A DNA stretch of 64,000 nucleotides, from NCBI GenBank assembly GCA_965240325.2, contig OZ251227.1, positions 744,001-808,000 on the forward strand, given 5' to 3'. Source of the DNA: Rebecca billardiae RCC1528. Lineage: Eukaryota; Haptophyta. Shown piece by piece: positions 63,920 through 64,000 of this stretch. Positions within the stretch are counted from its first letter, which is position 1. Each line of letters begins with the position of its first letter. The notes under the pieces were generated by a model. It was not told where the DNA came from. It saw only the letters and a list, made by a program, of their open reading frames with translations, and made no database searches. The position numbers and the translations under genes are program-made.

Positions 63920-64000
63920 GGAACCACGGCCTCAGTACTAGTCAGTGGCACTGGCAGAATTTAAATCAATTATAATGACCGCGTTCCGCAGTCCTCTTCC

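Overview
The window reads as nuclear DNA of a GC-rich, intron-poor microbial eukaryote, most likely a unicellular alga. A haptophyte-type genome is my inference; nothing in the window fixes the species. The eukaryotic evidence is a GAR1-type H/ACA snoRNP protein with RGG tails, a membrane-anchored CRAL-TRIO protein, long microsatellites, widely spaced genes, and many DNA repeats. No prokaryotic operon structure is visible.

The main feature is a nearly complete 19.07-kb polinton-like virus (PLV) integrated at 38365-57435. It has about 60-bp terminal inverted repeats. It encodes a double jelly-roll major capsid protein, a penton-like minor capsid protein, an FtsK/HerA-type packaging ATPase, a protein-primed family B DNA polymerase, a LamG-repeat adhesin-like protein, a class-3 lipase, a GIY-YIG-like protein, a DUF5754-like protein and several small unknown genes. 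It sits inside the coding sequence of a second copy of an MFS (Bcr/CflA-like) transporter gene. The uninterrupted paralogue at 18431-20068 gives the empty site directly: the two flanks join exactly, in frame, with no target-site duplication.

The viral polymerase gene is broken twice. A 3.09-kb transposon with 778-bp terminal direct repeats (39754-42842) lies after codon 30, in the middle of a CGCCTAGGCG palindrome and flanked by TA. A one-base frameshift sits in a run of six C near 44842. Removing the transposon with one TA, and one C, restores a single frame of about 1,528 codons.

Other mobile DNA: three copies of a 3.5-kb element with CATTGCGTTAAT ends (923-5146, 23212-26696, 60435-63919), and a family of four non-autonomous elements with CAAGGG ends. 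Three of those four are foldbacks of about 1.1 kb, and the family makes 7-bp target duplications (4159-4893, 14282-15371, 20337-21455, 58207-59315). One of them is nested inside the first 3.5-kb element. Two short MITE-like hairpins are also present.

Host genes from left to right: the 3' end of an unknown gene (1-507), a coiled-coil protein (6875-7951), a CRAL-TRIO lipid-transfer protein (8313-9620), a PlsC-type acyltransferase divergent from GAR1 (10270-11181 and 11446-12036), a small membrane protein (13821-14186), MFS transporter copy 1, an FkbM methyltransferase (21732-22484), a decayed reading frame (31625-32240), a multi-pass membrane protein (34065-34946), interrupted MFS copy 2, and a class I methyltransferase (59438-60106). 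Much of the remaining DNA is GC-rich repeat or microsatellite without a gene I can support.
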